NCBI RefSeq assembly: GCF_000963865.1
Contig: NZ_CP011071.1
Span: 2,716,001-2,780,000, forward strand
Source: Flagellimonas lutaonensis
Lineage (GTDB): Bacteria; Bacteroidota; Bacteroidia; Flavobacteriales; Flavobacteriaceae
Length of the DNA stretch: 64,000 nt
Direction: 5' to 3'
Positions 8,511-16,776 of the stretch are shown here, one piece after another. Under the pieces are notes generated by a model that ran no database searches, had not been told where the DNA came from, and saw only the letters and a program-made list of their open reading frames with translations. Positions within the stretch are counted from its first letter, which is position 1, and the number at the start of each line of letters is the position of its first letter. The position numbers and the translations under genes were made by a program.

Positions 8511-8839
8511 CCTTTGGATTCGTAACGTTCTTCTTGAAGTGTTTTATAGAAGTCAAAAAGAAGGATATTCCCTTTTTTGTTATCCTTAAGTTTATACTTT
8601 CCCTGATAGAATTCTGATTTACGTATAGAAAGGATTTTTTCAGCCAATTCATAAATCTCCTTATTCTTTCTTTTTTCCTCTATGTTTTTTGGATCGTCAA
8701 AAATATACTGTTTTAGATATTCAAATTTCCTAAGATGTTTTTTGACTCCATTTTTATCTATTCGGTATCCATTATAGAATTCAAGAAATAAACTTGATTT
8801 GCCATTTGTCAACTTTTTTTGCTTCAGGCTGATTTTCAT
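8511..8839 (-). pseudogene. Tyrosine recombinase (integrase), N-terminal stump
   Basis: From the ATG at 8839 about 109 codons encode the start of a Bacteroidota phage/island-type tyrosine integrase: MKISLKQKKLTNGKSSLFLE, a basic arm-DNA-binding domain, then the beginning of the SAM-like core-binding domain (NILLFDFYKTLQEERYESKG). The frame then runs into the IS21 end and stops at 8504-8506. The catalytic domain with the R-H-R-Y residues is absent. Full-length relatives are usually around 400 residues. The stump lies just beyond the 3' end of mnmE in the same orientation, as expected for an integrase next to its attachment site. Confidence 0.75.
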
Positions 8840-8865
8840 ATCCAAAGGCTTTCGAGGTGGAAAAA

Positions 8866-8913
8866 TTACACCTCAAGATGAAAAAAATTTTGTGAGGTGT
8901 AAAAAAGGTGTAA
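8866..8913. promoter_or_regulatory. Inverted and direct repeats upstream of the integrase
   Basis: TTACACCTCA (8866-8875) and TGAGGTGTAA (8893-8902) form a perfect 10-base inverted repeat. A further AGGTGTAA follows at 8906-8913 and a GAGGTG precedes at 8854-8859. The cluster lies between the integrase start and the mnmE 3' end. It could be arm-type integrase binding sites or an excisionase/regulator operator. There is no T-run to suggest a terminator. Confidence 0.5.
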
Positions 8914-9022
8914 TAAATGTATGAAAATTGGCTATTAAAAGAAATCAAGAAACAAAATATTTTTCAACACCTTGTTGATAATCAATTAAATGAAAACAAA
9001 TGAAAATAAAAAATCAACTTAT

Positions 9023-9040
9023 TTATTTCCCGATGCAGAA
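9023..9040 (-). other. Candidate island attachment site in the mnmE 3' end
   Basis: The last 18 bases of mnmE encode the invariant C-terminal end FCIGK plus stop. The same end of mnmE (trmE/thdF) is the known attachment site of Salmonella genomic island 1, whose att core is the last 18 bases of that gene. With an integrase stump right next to it, this is the probable att site of the accessory DNA on the left. I do not see a second copy of this 18-mer within the window, so the far att site would lie left of base 1 or be lost. Confidence 0.55.
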
Positions 9041-10420
9041 ATTCGAAAAGATATTGCCCAAAAGATCATCGGTTGTCACTTCACCGGTTATTTCCCCAAG
9101 ATGGAAAAGTGCTTGTCTAACGTCGATAGCCAATAGGTCACCGCTCAATTCTTGTTGCATTCCTGCCCTTACCTTTTGAATTTCTTCCAGGGCCTTTAAA
9201 AGTGCGCTGTAGTGGCGATTATTTGTAACAATCGTGTCGTTGCCGCCCAGCGCACCCGTGTTTACGAGATTGAGCAACATTTTTTTTAGGTCATCCACGC
9301 CATCGCCCCTTTGGGCTGAAAGCAAGTGTACTTTTGCCCCGCTATTTTTTGGGAGAAGTGAAATTAGTTTTGACTTTTCATTTTCCGATAGCTTGTCGGC
9401 TTTGTTTACGACCAATACAAATGATTTCTTCGGAAATTTTTCTAGCAGGCCATCAATTTCATCAAACGATTTCCAATTTTTTGCCTTTTCGGCATCCAAC
9501 ATATAGAGCACCACCTTGGCCTGTTCAATTTTCTGAAGGGTACGTTGTATGCCAATGCCCTCAACCACATCAACCGTTTCGCGAATACCAGCGGTATCGA
9601 TAAATCGAAAGTTGATGCCGCCGATCGCTAGTTGGTCTTCAATGGTATCGCGGGTAGTGCCAGGGATATCGCTGACAATGGCGCGTTCTTCTTTCAACAG
9701 CGTATTTAAAAGTGTCGATTTGCCCACATTTGGTTCACCCACTATGGCAACCGGAATACCATTTTTGATCACGTTGCCCAAGGCGAAGGAGTCGATAAGG
9801 TTTTTGAGCACTTTTGAAATCTCTGCCAAGAGACCCTCGAACTTTTCGCGGTCGACAAATTCCACATCCTCTTCTGAAAAATCAAGCTCTAGCTCCAAAA
9901 GGGAGGCAAAATTCAAAAGCTCATCGCGAAGACGGTTGATTTCGTTGCTGAAGCCCCCTCGCATTTGCTGCATGGCAATTTCGTGCGATGCCTCACTATC
10001 ACTCGCTATTAAGTCGGCCACCGCCTCTGCTTGGCTCAAATCCATTTTGCCATTTAAGAAGGCACGTAACGTAAACTCACCCGCCGACGCTGTTCGGCAA
10101 CCGTTTCTCAAAAAAAGTTGAATGATTTGTTGTTGTATGTAGGGTGAGCCGTGGCACGACACTTCTACCACATCTTCTCCCGTATATGAATTGGGGGCTC
10201 TAAAGATGGAAACCAGTACCTTATCCAAAACCTTTTCACCATCAATAATATGCCCCAAATGAATGGTATGGGTCTTTTGCTTTGTTAGATCTTTACCTGA
10301 AATCGATTTAAAGACGATGGCTGCACGGGCAATGGCCTCTGGGCCTGAAATGCGTATCACAGCTATCGCCCCTACGCCTGATGGGGTGGCCAAAGCAACT
10401 ATGGTATCTTGGTGTGACAT
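9023..10420 (-). CDS. mnmE: tRNA uridine-5-carboxymethylaminomethyl modification GTPase MnmE
   Basis: A 465-residue protein of normal family length. It has the N-terminal tetrahydrofolate-binding domain (MSHQDTIVALATPSGVGA), the helical domain, an inserted G domain with GEPNVGKST (about 227), the switch DTAGIRE, NKADKL, and the conserved C-terminal FCIGK whose Cys is required. With MnmG it modifies U34 of several tRNAs. The ATG at 10420 matches the family start. The gene is complete although its 3' end borders the accessory region, as expected if an island restores the gene end on integration. Confidence 0.97.
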   Translation of the reverse strand: MSHQDTIVALATPSGVGAIAVIRISGPEAIARAAIVFKSISGKDLTKQKTHTIHLGHIIDGEKVLDKVLVSIFRAPNSYTGEDVVEVSCHGSPYIQQQIIQLFLRNGCRTASAGEFTLRAFLNGKMDLSQAEAVADLIASDSEASHEIAMQQMRGGFSNEINRLRDELLNFASLLELELDFSEEDVEFVDREKFEGLLAEISKVLKNLIDSFALGNVIKNGIPVAIVGEPNVGKSTLLNTLLKEERAIVSDIPGTTRDTIEDQLAIGGINFRFIDTAGIRETVDVVEGIGIQRTLQKIEQAKVVLYMLDAEKAKNWKSFDEIDGLLEKFPKKSFVLVVNKADKLSENEKSKLISLLPKNSGAKVHLLSAQRGDGVDDLKKMLLNLVNTGALGGNDTIVTNNRHYSALLKALEEIQKVRAGMQQELSGDLLAIDVRQALFHLGEITGEVTTDDLLGNIFSNFCIGK

Positions 10421-10503
10421 GCCGACAAAAATACGAAGAAGTGCTTTCTTGTAACATTTTGGTAAAAATTGCTACATATAGGTAAATCATCAATCACAAT
10501 ATC

Positions 10504-10863
10504 ATGGAACTTGTCAATCAAAATGTTTTACGAAAGGATACCACATTACTTTCCATTACCCATCTAACGCAATTGCTGCATTATGTTACCGGGTTCGGGG
10601 GCTTTATAGTGCCCTTGATCATTTGGCTGACCTCGCGCAACAGCGTTGAGGGAATGGACGAACATGGGAAGGCCATTATAAATCTGCAATTGAGCCTTTT
10701 ACTCTACATTGTTTTGAGCATACCGGCCATTCTGTTGTTGGGCTTGGGAATTCTAACACTAATAGGAACGGGAATTTTAGGCTTTGTATTGCCGATAGTC
10801 AATGCAGTAAAGGCTGCCAATGGTGAAGCACCTTCTTACTTCATGACCATAAAATTCATTTAA
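10504..10863 (+). CDS. DUF4870 membrane protein
   Basis: A 119-residue protein with the DUF4870 layout: THLTQLLHYVTGFGGFIVPLIIW as first membrane segment, a conserved DEHGKAIINLQLS stretch, two further hydrophobic segments, and a short polar end. Family function is unknown. It is transcribed divergently from mnmE with an 83-base gap, and ends in a strong hairpin shared with dnaN on the other strand. Confidence 0.8.
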   Translation: MELVNQNVLRKDTTLLSITHLTQLLHYVTGFGGFIVPLIIWLTSRNSVEGMDEHGKAIINLQLSLLLYIVLSIPAILLLGLGILTLIGTGILGFVLPIVNAVKAANGEAPSYFMTIKFI

Positions 10864-10870
10864 AAAAAAA

Positions 10871-10896
10871 GCCAGGGTTGTTCCCTGGCTTTTTTA
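10871..10896. terminator. Bidirectional intrinsic terminator
   Basis: GCCAGGG (10871-10877), loop TTGTT, CCCTGGC (10883-10889), with an A-run on the left and T-run on the right. It can end both the DUF4870 transcript (+) and the dnaN transcript (-), which converge here. Confidence 0.85.
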
Positions 10897-10916
10897 TCGT
10901 AATGTCAAGCTTTCTT

Positions 10917-12035
10917 TCAACTGTTGAGCATCACCGGCATCACCAACATAGTGATGTGCTCGCCCTCATCAAGGCCATCAGAGGGGGTCAGTATTCCAGC
11001 CCGATTGGGCAAGCTCATTTCCAACGTTACTTCTTCAGATGACAGGTTGTTCAGCATTTCAATCAGAAAACGCGAGTTGAAACCAATTTGCATATCATCC
11101 CCTTGGTATGAGCATGAAAGCCGCTCTTCGGCCTTGTTGCTATAATCGATATCCTCGGCAGAAATATTCAGTTCCGCACCCGCGATTTTCAAGCGAATTT
11201 GGTGTGTTGTCTTGTTGGAGAAGATGGAAACCCTTTTCACCGAACTCAAGAACTGACTCCTTGAAATTGTTAATTTATTGGGATTTTCCTTCGGGATGAC
11301 CGCCTCATAATTCGGATACTTTCCATCTATCAATCGGCAGATAAGCTCTGTGTTCTCAAATGAAAACTTGGCGTTGCTTTCGTTGTATTCGATTTTTACA
11401 TCAGATTCCGATCCCGCCAAAATACCTTTCAAAAGGTTCAAAGGTTTTTTGGGCATAATGAACTCGGCCACCTCAGAAGCAGTAACATCGGCTCGTTGGT
11501 ATTTGACCAGTTTATGGGCATCTGTTGAGACAAAAGTCAGGTTCTCAGGTGAAAACTGAAAAAACACCCCGCTCATTACAGGTCTTAGGTCATCGTTGCC
11601 TGCTGCAAAAATGGTTTTCTCGATGGCCGTTGCCAAAATGTCACCCATGAGAGTGGTGGAACTCGGGTTTGAAAGTTCAATGGCTTTTGGAAACTCAGCA
11701 CCATCGGCATACGCCAAGGCATACTTACCATGGTTAGAGCTTATTTCAACTGTATTGTTGTCTTCGACCACAAAGGTCAAGGGCTGTTCTGGAAAAGTCT
11801 TTAGCGTATCCAACAAAAGCCGTGCAGGAACGGCAATAACCCCTTCAGAATCTGAATCCACCTCCAAAACCGAACTCATGGTGGTCTCAAGGTCAGATGC
11901 CGAAACGGTCAGCTTATTCTTCTTTAGGTCAAAAAGAAAATTATCCAGTATAGGCAGCGTATTACTGTTGTTGATTACTCCACCCAATACCTGTAATTGC
12001 TTCAATAAATAAGTGCTCGATACTATAAACTTCAT
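10917..12035 (-). CDS. dnaN: DNA polymerase III subunit beta (sliding clamp)
   Basis: 372 residues from the ATG at 12035 (an in-frame TTG lies one codon upstream). It begins MKFIVSSTYLLKQLQVLGG, has three repeats of the clamp fold including NDDLRPVMSGVFF and LIDGKYPNYEAVIPKE, and ends with VMPVMLNS, the typical C-terminus that contacts the polymerase. It forms the ring that tethers DNA polymerase III. It lies downstream of gldFG on the same strand with its own probable promoter. No dnaA or DnaA-box cluster is next to it, so this is not a classic origin layout. Confidence 0.97.
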   Translation of the reverse strand: MKFIVSSTYLLKQLQVLGGVINNSNTLPILDNFLFDLKKNKLTVSASDLETTMSSVLEVDSDSEGVIAVPARLLLDTLKTFPEQPLTFVVEDNNTVEISSNHGKYALAYADGAEFPKAIELSNPSSTTLMGDILATAIEKTIFAAGNDDLRPVMSGVFFQFSPENLTFVSTDAHKLVKYQRADVTASEVAEFIMPKKPLNLLKGILAGSESDVKIEYNESNAKFSFENTELICRLIDGKYPNYEAVIPKENPNKLTISRSQFLSSVKRVSIFSNKTTHQIRLKIAGAELNISAEDIDYSNKAEERLSCSYQGDDMQIGFNSRFLIEMLNNLSSEEVTLEMSLPNRAGILTPSDGLDEGEHITMLVMPVMLNS

Positions 12036-12112
12036 CAAACAAAATTTTGTGGTATCTCGTGTACGAGAATTAAAAATTGGTTATATCGTAAATCCAATAC
12101 AACTGAACCAAG

Positions 12113-12139
12113 CAAATATATTTTAAAACTGCTTGTCAA
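12113..12139 (-). promoter_or_regulatory. Probable dnaN promoter
   Basis: On the - strand a TTG (12139-12137), 16 bases, then TATATTTG (12120-12113), a full match to the Bacteroidota -7 consensus TAnnTTTG. The spacer is slightly shorter than the usual 17-19. It lies between the gldFG stop and the dnaN start. Confidence 0.5.
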
Positions 12140-12159
12140 CGAAACTAACTTATCAACAC

Positions 12160-14556
12160 TTAGGCCGAATACTTCCGCTTTCTTGTAAAGGTGAAAAGCC
12201 AACCAAAAAGTAAGGTTGCCAACAGGGGAAGTCCAATGGCAATCAACTGCCACTTGTTTTTCTGGGCGACTACCTTTTGTGGGTCGAGCAGCGGAATCGA
12301 AACTTCTTTGTTTCGAATGTTTATAAGTCCAGAATCATCCAAGAGGTAATTCAGGCTATTTAGCAAAAACTCTTTGTTGCCATACGAGCTATTGGTCCAC
12401 TTGTCATAGCCCAGTTCCAAAGGCCGTCCGTTTCTGAGTTGGTTCTTGATAATGTCACCATCGGCCACGACCAGCATCTTGTTTTCACCGCCTTTTTCCT
12501 GTGCACCTTCCAAAGCGATGGGTTTAATACGGTTGGTAAAGGCCGAATTGAACTTTCCTTCGATCAGCACGGCAAGCGGCAGGTTGCCCTTGCCCTCGTA
12601 TTGGGTACGGTCAGGCGGTCGGTTGATGATATCCAGACTTATTGGTTTTGGCACCCCCTCGGCCCTGGATAGGGGTGAGGACCGTAATAGAATGGTTTTC
12701 TTGTTGTTATTTGAGAGCGTGTCAAGGGTATTGGCAAACTGCAACCGCAACGCTTCTATGTTTTTGTTGATAGGATGGTCGTTTCTTGAAAACACCATTG
12801 GATGGTACACCCAGGGAAGCGGGTTGTACTGTGAGTCGTTGCCTTCTCCTGTGGCCAACACAATCGGCGTATTGTACATATCGTTCACCAACTCAGGATT
12901 TACCCGTACCCCGTACCGGAAAAAAAAGTCGTTCAATTTTAAGTCGCGCAACAAAGCAACATTGCTGCCCTGTTCATTAAAAAGACTGTCAAGTTCAATG
13001 GCAACTTGGTCAATAAGCCACATGGTCTTGCCCCCGTTGACCACAAATTGGTCCATTACATATTTTTCTTCATCGCTAAAGGGCTCTGTAGGTTTGGCGA
13101 TGAGTGCCAAATCATAGTTTTTGAGCTGGTCAAAGACATTTTGGGGATTGCTTGAAACGGAATCCAACGTAATGGCCCCGATGTTGTAATAATCACGAAT
13201 GGTGGTCAGAAAATCGGCGATATATGGGTCGCCCAACTCGCCATTGCCCTTTATGACCGCAACCTTTTTTTTCTGTTCTATGCCCAGTTTGGCAAACGCA
13301 TCTGCAAAAGCATATTCCAATTGCTGTACCGAGTTGTTGATGCGCTCCTCGGACGAGCTTCCGAGTTTGTTCTTCAGCAATGGCACTTTCACCGTTTGGT
13401 TGTTGTAATTTGCCATGGCCCACGGAAAGACCAGCTCTTGTGACACCTTTCCATCTTCTTCGATGGTTACCGAAGCAGGGGTAAGGCCTATGCGCTGCAA
13501 TTCCTTTAATGTCTCTTCCTGCATAGAGATATCCTCCAAGGGGTCGACCAGTGTATATTTTATATTCTGATTTTTATCGGCGAACTGCTCTAACAACAAC
13601 ACTGTTTCGGTTCTCAGCCTTGCAAACTCAGCGGGAATATTGCCATCCAACAATATGTCGACAATTACGGGAGCGTCAAATTTATTGGCCACTGCAATGG
13701 CAGGCTCCGACAGGGTGTAGCGTTGGTCTTCGGTTAGGTCAAAACGTTTGTGGGTTAACGACCCAAGCATATTGATTGCCAATAACAACGGAAGCCCCTT
13801 TAAGAGAGCCAGCCCTATGTGCTTGGGTTTCAGCCCGTGTTTGATGACCTCTTGGCTAAGGTAAAGAAAAAAGAGGGCCAGCGTTAAAAAGTAAATAATA
13901 TCGCGGGTGTCGATGATGCCCCGAGCAATGCTTTCAAAATGGGCCTTTGCCCCGAGCGCTTTAATGTTTTCTTGCAAGTTCCCGTCTGTGGTAAGGGTGG
14001 CCAGTGCTTCAAATCCGTAGAAAACAAAGAAACTAAGCACAATGCCCACTATAAAGGCGACAATTTGGTTATCAGATAGAGACGAGGCGAACAGACCTAT
14101 TGCCGTATAGGCGGCCATTAAAAAAAACAGGCCAAAGTAGGATCCCGCTACAATGCCAGCATCGTAATTTCCTTCGGTGGTACCTAGCGCTGAGATGGCA
14201 AAAACATAGATTATGGTGGGTACTACCGCAATGACACTGAGGATAAGGGCTCCCCAAAATTTTCCGAGTACGACCTGGCCAATGGAGATTGGTTTAATGA
14301 GCAAGAGCTCAAGGGTGCCCAGTTTTTTTTCCTCCGAGAACCCTTTCATGGTTATCGCTGGAATCAAAAAGAGGAAGACCCAGGGAGCCAATAAAAAAAA
14401 GCTGCTCAAATCGGCAAATCCGTTATCGAAAATATTGAAGCTGCCTTTGAACACCCATAAAAAGAGTCCGCTCAGCAACAAAAAAAGGCCGATGATCAAA
14501 TACCCGATAGGCGACGCAAAAAAAGATGAAACCTCTCTTTTAAAAATGGCCAGCAT
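12160..14556 (-). CDS. GldF-GldG fusion, gliding-motility ABC transporter membrane/auxiliary protein
   Basis: A 798-residue protein joining two proteins that are separate in Flavobacterium johnsoniae. Residues 1 to about 240 are GldF-like: an ABC-2 permease with six hydrophobic segments, start MLAIFKREVSSFFASPIGY and the EEKKLGTLELLL motif. From about 245 onward it is GldG-like: a membrane segment (LALLKGLPLLLAINMLGSL), a long extracytoplasmic ABC-auxiliary domain (RFDLTEDQRYTLSEPA, then a GGKTMWLIDQV core), and a C-terminal membrane helix near 772-790 followed by TRKRKYSA. GldF, GldG and the ATPase GldA act together in gliding. No gldA is adjacent here. The gene lies 6 bases after the monooxygenase-like gene upstream. 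Confidence 0.9.
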   Translation of the reverse strand: MLAIFKREVSSFFASPIGYLIIGLFLLLSGLFLWVFKGSFNIFDNGFADLSSFFLLAPWVFLFLIPAITMKGFSEEKKLGTLELLLIKPISIGQVVLGKFWGALILSVIAVVPTIIYVFAISALGTTEGNYDAGIVAGSYFGLFFLMAAYTAIGLFASSLSDNQIVAFIVGIVLSFFVFYGFEALATLTTDGNLQENIKALGAKAHFESIARGIIDTRDIIYFLTLALFFLYLSQEVIKHGLKPKHIGLALLKGLPLLLAINMLGSLTHKRFDLTEDQRYTLSEPAIAVANKFDAPVIVDILLDGNIPAEFARLRTETVLLLEQFADKNQNIKYTLVDPLEDISMQEETLKELQRIGLTPASVTIEEDGKVSQELVFPWAMANYNNQTVKVPLLKNKLGSSSEERINNSVQQLEYAFADAFAKLGIEQKKKVAVIKGNGELGDPYIADFLTTIRDYYNIGAITLDSVSSNPQNVFDQLKNYDLALIAKPTEPFSDEEKYVMDQFVVNGGKTMWLIDQVAIELDSLFNEQGSNVALLRDLKLNDFFFRYGVRVNPELVNDMYNTPIVLATGEGNDSQYNPLPWVYHPMVFSRNDHPINKNIEALRLQFANTLDTLSNNNKKTILLRSSPLSRAEGVPKPISLDIINRPPDRTQYEGKGNLPLAVLIEGKFNSAFTNRIKPIALEGAQEKGGENKMLVVADGDIIKNQLRNGRPLELGYDKWTNSSYGNKEFLLNSLNYLLDDSGLINIRNKEVSIPLLDPQKVVAQKNKWQLIAIGLPLLATLLFGWLFTFTRKRKYSA

Positions 14557-14562
14557 ACGATG

Positions 14563-14859
14563 TCAGTTAACGGTTTTTATTGGTGTCATGCTATAGGCTT
14601 CTGGTTTTGCATCGAACAGCTGTTTGGTCTTGGCCCAAACTGTTTTAAAGAATTCAGAATTTCGATAGGCCTGCAACGCCTGTTCGTTGCTCCAATGTGA
14701 TTGGGTATAAAAAACGTTCTGATTGTCAACATCGCGGTACAACGCCAAAAATGAACATCCCTCAAAATTTCTGATGCCCTCTTTGGTATTTTCAAAAATG
14801 CGTTCAAAACTAGCAATATTTTCGCTTTTGAAGGTCAGTTTTACTATCCGTACCAGCAT
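14563..14859 (-). CDS. Antibiotic biosynthesis monooxygenase-like (ABM) domain protein
   Basis: A 98-residue single-domain protein: VRIVKLTFKSENIASFERIF, then CSFLALYRDVDNQNVFYTQSHWSNEQALQAYRNSEFF. This is the dimeric alpha/beta barrel of the ABM/quinol monooxygenase group. The actual reaction is not known for most such stand-alone proteins. It starts immediately after the stop of the SAM hydroxide adenosyltransferase gene and is followed 6 bases later by gldFG, so the three are probably one transcript. Confidence 0.8.
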   Translation of the reverse strand: MLVRIVKLTFKSENIASFERIFENTKEGIRNFEGCSFLALYRDVDNQNVFYTQSHWSNEQALQAYRNSEFFKTVWAKTKQLFDAKPEAYSMTPIKTVN

Positions 14860-15690
14860 TTATATAAAATTAATGGTTATCATATCACGATAGCCCAGGC
14901 CGAGCAGGGTCGAGGCACCGCCAACCGTTTTCAGATCGCTTTTGTAAATGGCCAGCTCTATGTAGCCCGATGCGTTGAACAGGGCAAGGGCATCGCCGGG
15001 GCCTTTTCGTTGGTTCTTGTCCAACCCATAATTGATAATGCCGTTGTAGTTGTTATATATATTGCGAATCTTGTTGGTGCGGGCTATGATCTCAAAGTCT
15101 CGACCATTTCTATAGGCCTCGAAAAGGGCCTTTTTTATGTTGGTGACCACGTTTCCGTAATTGTCGATATAGATGACATTGCCAACGATGGTTCTGCCCT
15201 CGTTGGTGACCCGGGGCTCAAAATCTTTGAGTTTTTTAAAGTTTTCGAACGGTTTACTGACCACTTCGAGTTTTCCGCCCCTAGCCAAGTGGCAGGCCAC
15301 TTGGGCAAAAACCTTTAGTTCAGGGAAGGAATCTGTTTCAGCGTTCGGCAAATTGATCTCGACAACTTTCTCAAGTTCAGAATCTGAAGCAATCAATGAC
15401 ATGACACCATTGTTGGCACTTACAAAATAATGTCCATCGAGTACCACCACCAAATGTTCGTTTTCTGGTGATTTCTCCGAATCGACACCCACTATATGGA
15501 TACTCCCTTTTGGAAAATGTTGGTAGGCGTTCTTGAGCACATAGGCACATTCTTGGATATTGAAAGGTGATATGCCATGCGAGATATCAACGATGTCAAC
15601 TTCGTCAAGGGCACCTAATATTGTTCCCTTCAAGGCAGCAACAAAGTGATCTTTATGACCGAAATCTGTGGTCAGGGTTATAATTGGCAT
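14860..15690 (-). CDS. SAM hydroxide adenosyltransferase (DUF62 family)
   Basis: A 276-residue cytoplasmic enzyme. ITLTTDFGHKDHFVAALKG at the start, VDISHGISPFNIQECAYVL, GSIHIVGVD, FVSANNGVMSL and GNVIYIDNYGNVVTNI are the landmarks of the DUF62 / fluorinase-related family. Characterised prokaryotic members split S-adenosylmethionine into adenosine and methionine using a water-derived hydroxide. It is first of a run with the ABM-like gene and gldFG and is divergent from phoH. Confidence 0.88.
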   Translation of the reverse strand: MPIITLTTDFGHKDHFVAALKGTILGALDEVDIVDISHGISPFNIQECAYVLKNAYQHFPKGSIHIVGVDSEKSPENEHLVVVLDGHYFVSANNGVMSLIASDSELEKVVEINLPNAETDSFPELKVFAQVACHLARGGKLEVVSKPFENFKKLKDFEPRVTNEGRTIVGNVIYIDNYGNVVTNIKKALFEAYRNGRDFEIIARTNKIRNIYNNYNGIINYGLDKNQRKGPGDALALFNASGYIELAIYKSDLKTVGGASTLLGLGYRDMITINFI

Positions 15691-15816
15691 GCCGTAGTGT
15701 TGATATGTTTTTGCCTTTTGAGAATGATTTTTGGTTAAGTTTGTTGGGTAAAATTACACAAAAGGGAAGAAGTATAAATCATTCTTTCACCCGAACACGT
15801 TAATATCCAATTTTCA

Positions 15817-16770
15817 TTGAACGAACTTATAATTGAACTTACCGAAATAAGCCCTAGGGAATTTTTTGGGCAGCGCAATGAAAACATAGAATTGCTCAAG
15901 AAATACTTTCCGAAACTGAAGATAGTTGCGAGGGGCAACAAAATCAAGGTATACGGTGACGAAGAGCTCTTGGAGGAGTTCGACCGTCGATTCGATATGC
16001 TTACCGAGCGCTTTGCCAAGTACAACAAACTTGACGAGAACATGATCGAACGCGTTTTGACAAGCAACGGCAAAGAAGACTATGAAGGGTCTGGCAATAG
16101 TGGCGATGTGCTGGTACACGGTGTGAGCGGCCGCTTGATCAAGGCCCAGACCGTTAACCAACGTAGGCTGGTTGATGCCTGTTCAAAGAACGATATGGTT
16201 TTTGCCATTGGGCCGGCCGGTACCGGTAAAACCTATACAGGGGTCGCTTTGGCCGTGAAGGCCTTAAAAGAAAAGCAGGTAAGAAGAATCATTTTGACGC
16301 GCCCAGCTGTGGAGGCCGGTGAAAATTTGGGATTTCTACCAGGAGACCTAAAGGAAAAACTAGATCCCTACATGCAACCACTTTATGATGCGCTGCGCGA
16401 TATGATCCCCGGTGAAAAGTTGATGAAGTACATCGAAGACGGCACTATACAGATTGCCCCCATGGCCTTTATGCGCGGCCGTACGCTCGACAACGCTTTC
16501 GTAATTTTGGACGAGGCCCAGAACACCACACATGCCCAGATGAAAATGTTCTTGACCCGAATGGGTAAAAATGCCAAATTCTTGTTGACGGGCGACCCTG
16601 GGCAGATTGATTTGCCGCGTAGGGTCATTTCGGGGCTCAAAGAAGCATTACTCATCTTAAAAAATGTAAAGGGCATTGAAATCATCCACTTAGATGATAA
16701 AGATGTTATTCGCCACGGGCTCGTCAAAAAAATCATTTCGGCCTACAAAACCATTGAACACCAAAACTAA
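15817..16770 (+). CDS. PhoH-like ATPase
   Basis: A 317-residue cytoplasmic ATPase. An N-terminal KH-like segment (LKKYFPKLKIVARGNKIKVYG) is followed by the PhoH domain with Walker A GPAGTGKTYTG (near residue 131), RPAVEAGENLGFLPGDL, Walker B VILDEAQNTT, and LLTGDPGQIDLP. PhoH proteins are linked to RNA metabolism and often sit near ybeY in other phyla. The start is a TTG at 15817, which fits the family N-terminus; there is no better ATG. purC follows after 6 bases, so the two are likely co-transcribed. Confidence 0.93.
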   Translation: MNELIIELTEISPREFFGQRNENIELLKKYFPKLKIVARGNKIKVYGDEELLEEFDRRFDMLTERFAKYNKLDENMIERVLTSNGKEDYEGSGNSGDVLVHGVSGRLIKAQTVNQRRLVDACSKNDMVFAIGPAGTGKTYTGVALAVKALKEKQVRRIILTRPAVEAGENLGFLPGDLKEKLDPYMQPLYDALRDMIPGEKLMKYIEDGTIQIAPMAFMRGRTLDNAFVILDEAQNTTHAQMKMFLTRMGKNAKFLLTGDPGQIDLPRRVISGLKEALLILKNVKGIEIIHLDDKDVIRHGLVKKIISAYKTIEHQN

Positions 16771-16776
16771 GTTTGC

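Noticed and set aside
9549-10121. A 190-residue open frame on the + strand inside mnmE
   Set aside because: It lies wholly antisense to a clear mnmE gene and shows no family pattern.
10917-12160. Replication origin next to dnaN
   Set aside because: No dnaA neighbour and only a single TTATCAACA near 12150. No box cluster.
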